Shown: in pieces, positions 13,926 to 14,963 of the stretch | Layout: every line of letters begins with the position of its first letter | Numbering within the stretch: the stretch's first letter is position 1 | The notes under the pieces: model-generated | Databases searched by the model: none | Told to the model about the DNA's origin: nothing | What the model saw: only the letters and a program-made list of their open reading frames with translations | Source of the DNA: DATLZB01 sp035574175 | GTDB taxonomy: Bacteria > Pseudomonadota > Alphaproteobacteria > Rhizobiales > Hyphomicrobiaceae | Direction of reading: 5' to 3' | Assembly (NCBI GenBank): GCA_035574175.1 | Contig: DATLZB010000111.1 | Location: forward strand, 1-14,963 | DNA: 14,963 nt | Made by a program: the position numbers and the translations under genes

Positions 13926-14963
13926 TCAGCGCCTGATTCGGATTTCCGGTTCCCGATCGAGCAGCCGCGCCAGCACCTCGAATCTCCGCCGCAGACGCTC
14001 GCCGTCGAGGTCGGCGTGGGCCGGCGGGATCGAAAGAACGAGGCGCCCTCGTTCATAGGAGAGCGGGGTCTCGTCGATGATGCCGGCCATGCCGACAGAC
14101 AGCATATGGGCGGTGCGCAACGCCGCCGCCAGAATGCGGGCGCGCTTCAGCGCCCGCTTGCTGATCAAGGACTTGAGCCGACTGGAAAGTTCTTCGGGCG
14201 CGGACTCGCCCGGCCCCGTATGCCGGAAGTAGGAGGTGAAGGCGAGAAACAGCCGGCCGGGGTGATCGATGCCGGCGAGGGCTGCGTGCGCGATGACGTT
14301 GAGGCTTTGCTCGCCGCGATAGTCGGGGTGGGCCCGCCAGCCGATGTCGGAGAGCAGGCAGGCGGCGTGACGCAGCCGCCGCTCCTCCTCGCTCTCGTTC
14401 GGGCCCGGCGGTTGGAAGATGGCGTCTGTCCAGGCACCAAGCTCGAGCGCATGGGCAGCTGAGCGCGACCGCAGGCGTGCGTAGTCCTCGCAAAAGCTGA
14501 GCAGCGGGTCCTTGCGACGTTCGTGGGCGGGCAGCAGGTCGTAGAGCAATCCCTCACGGATGCCGAACACGGAGGTGATCACTCGATCGGGCTCGAGCCG
14601 TCTCAGCAGGCGCTCCATCACCAGCGCGCCGTAAGGGAGTACTTCGCGCCGCTGACGCGGGATTGTTTCGATGCCGGGCAGCGACGACAACTTCTTCTTG
14701 CGCAACATCTCGCAGAAGGCGACCGCCTCGCGCGTTGGGATCGCATACCCTTGCATCACGCGCAAAGGATAATCGGTGAACGCCATGTGCAGCTTGGCGA
14801 CCGCGCGCCAGGTGCCGCCCACCGCGTAAAACGGGCGGCCCCCGCAACGGCCAAGCCAGCCGACCCGGGCGATGTGCTCGTCCGCAATCTCGACGGCGCG
14901 ATCGAGGCGGTCGCCGGTGACGTCGATCATGCGCAGGCCGCCGAGGGGCAGCGTCGCCGCATT
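13926..14963 (-). CDS. Ppx/GppA-family phosphatase, C-terminal part (5' end outside window)
   Basis: The family of exopolyphosphatases and guanosine pentaphosphate phosphohydrolases hydrolyses polyphosphate or pppGpp. The reading frame runs to the window edge: the 11 codons before the ATG at 14930 read in frame and include LPLGGLRM, a Ppx-family motif, so that ATG is internal. Visible family features include AVGGTWRAVAKL near the start and SVFGIREGLLYDLL in the middle. The remainder is the helical C-terminal domain with several His/Asp residues (HAACLLSDIGWRAH, NVIAHAALAG). About 345 residues are seen. The sugar-kinase-like N-terminal domain is mostly missing, so I cannot tell Ppx from GppA. 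Confidence 0.88.
   Translation of the reverse strand, partial: NAATLPLGGLRMIDVTGDRLDRAVEIADEHIARVGWLGRCGGRPFYAVGGTWRAVAKLHMAFTDYPLRVMQGYAIPTREAVAFCEMLRKKKLSSLPGIETIPRQRREVLPYGALVMERLLRRLEPDRVITSVFGIREGLLYDLLPAHERRKDPLLSFCEDYARLRSRSAAHALELGAWTDAIFQPPGPNESEEERRLRHAACLLSDIGWRAHPDYRGEQSLNVIAHAALAGIDHPGRLFLAFTSYFRHTGPGESAPEELSSRLKSLISKRALKRARILAAALRTAHMLSVGMAGIIDETPLSYERGRLVLSIPPAHADLDGERLRRRFEVLARLLDREPEIRIRR

Overview
The window is GC-rich and densely coded. Its gene set (an HmuP/HmuTUV haem system, a 17-bp TGA-N9-TCA palindrome of the RirA 'iron-responsive operator' type, an Rrf2-family regulator, and a bacterioferritin operon with a DUF2325 gene) points to an alphaproteobacterium, most likely of the order Hyphomicrobiales (Rhizobiales). 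I cannot name the genus from the sequence alone. Nearly everything between positions 1 and 12822 concerns acquiring, degrading or storing iron and haem. No insertion sequence, prophage, CRISPR array, rRNA or tRNA was seen.

Region 1 (1-6818) is a complete haem-uptake locus read outward from one 221-bp divergent promoter. Leftward run hmuP, hmuT, hmuU and hmuV (the last cut by the window edge), coupled by GTGA and ATGA overlaps and a 6-bp gap. Rightward run the TonB-dependent haem receptor (hmuR-type), an IsdG/HmuQ-type haem-degrading monooxygenase, the cytosolic haem carrier hutX, and tonB. Together they take haem across the outer membrane (HmuR with TonB), the periplasm (HmuT) and the inner membrane (HmuUV), then receive it (HutX) and open the ring to release iron (HmuQ-like). 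The palindrome sits between the two arms and probably controls both. ExbB and ExbD are not in the window.

Region 2 (6908-8127, minus strand) holds a secreted TPR protein and a small two-helix membrane protein of unknown role. A 321-bp gap (8128-8448) separates them from region 3.

Region 3 (8449-10240) holds an Rrf2-family regulator that lacks the usual Fe-S cysteines, then a lone FutA/FbpA-type ferric-iron-binding protein without its permease or ATPase, ended by a strong hairpin. A degenerate copy of the haem-locus palindrome lies upstream of the iron-binding gene.

Region 4 (10300-12822) is a tight rightward operon: a 170-residue protein with nine cysteines, a Bfd-like [2Fe-2S] protein with an added four-cysteine tail, a coiled-coil protein ending in DUF2325, and bacterioferritin with all of its ferroxidase and haem ligands. 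This operon is the best candidate for an undescribed system. I infer an iron-storage and iron-release module in which two uncharacterised metal- or thiol-rich proteins work with the ferredoxin and the ferritin.

Region 5 (12928-14963, minus strand) holds a class II DnaJ co-chaperone and the C-terminal part of a Ppx/GppA-family phosphatase. These look like ordinary chromosomal genes.
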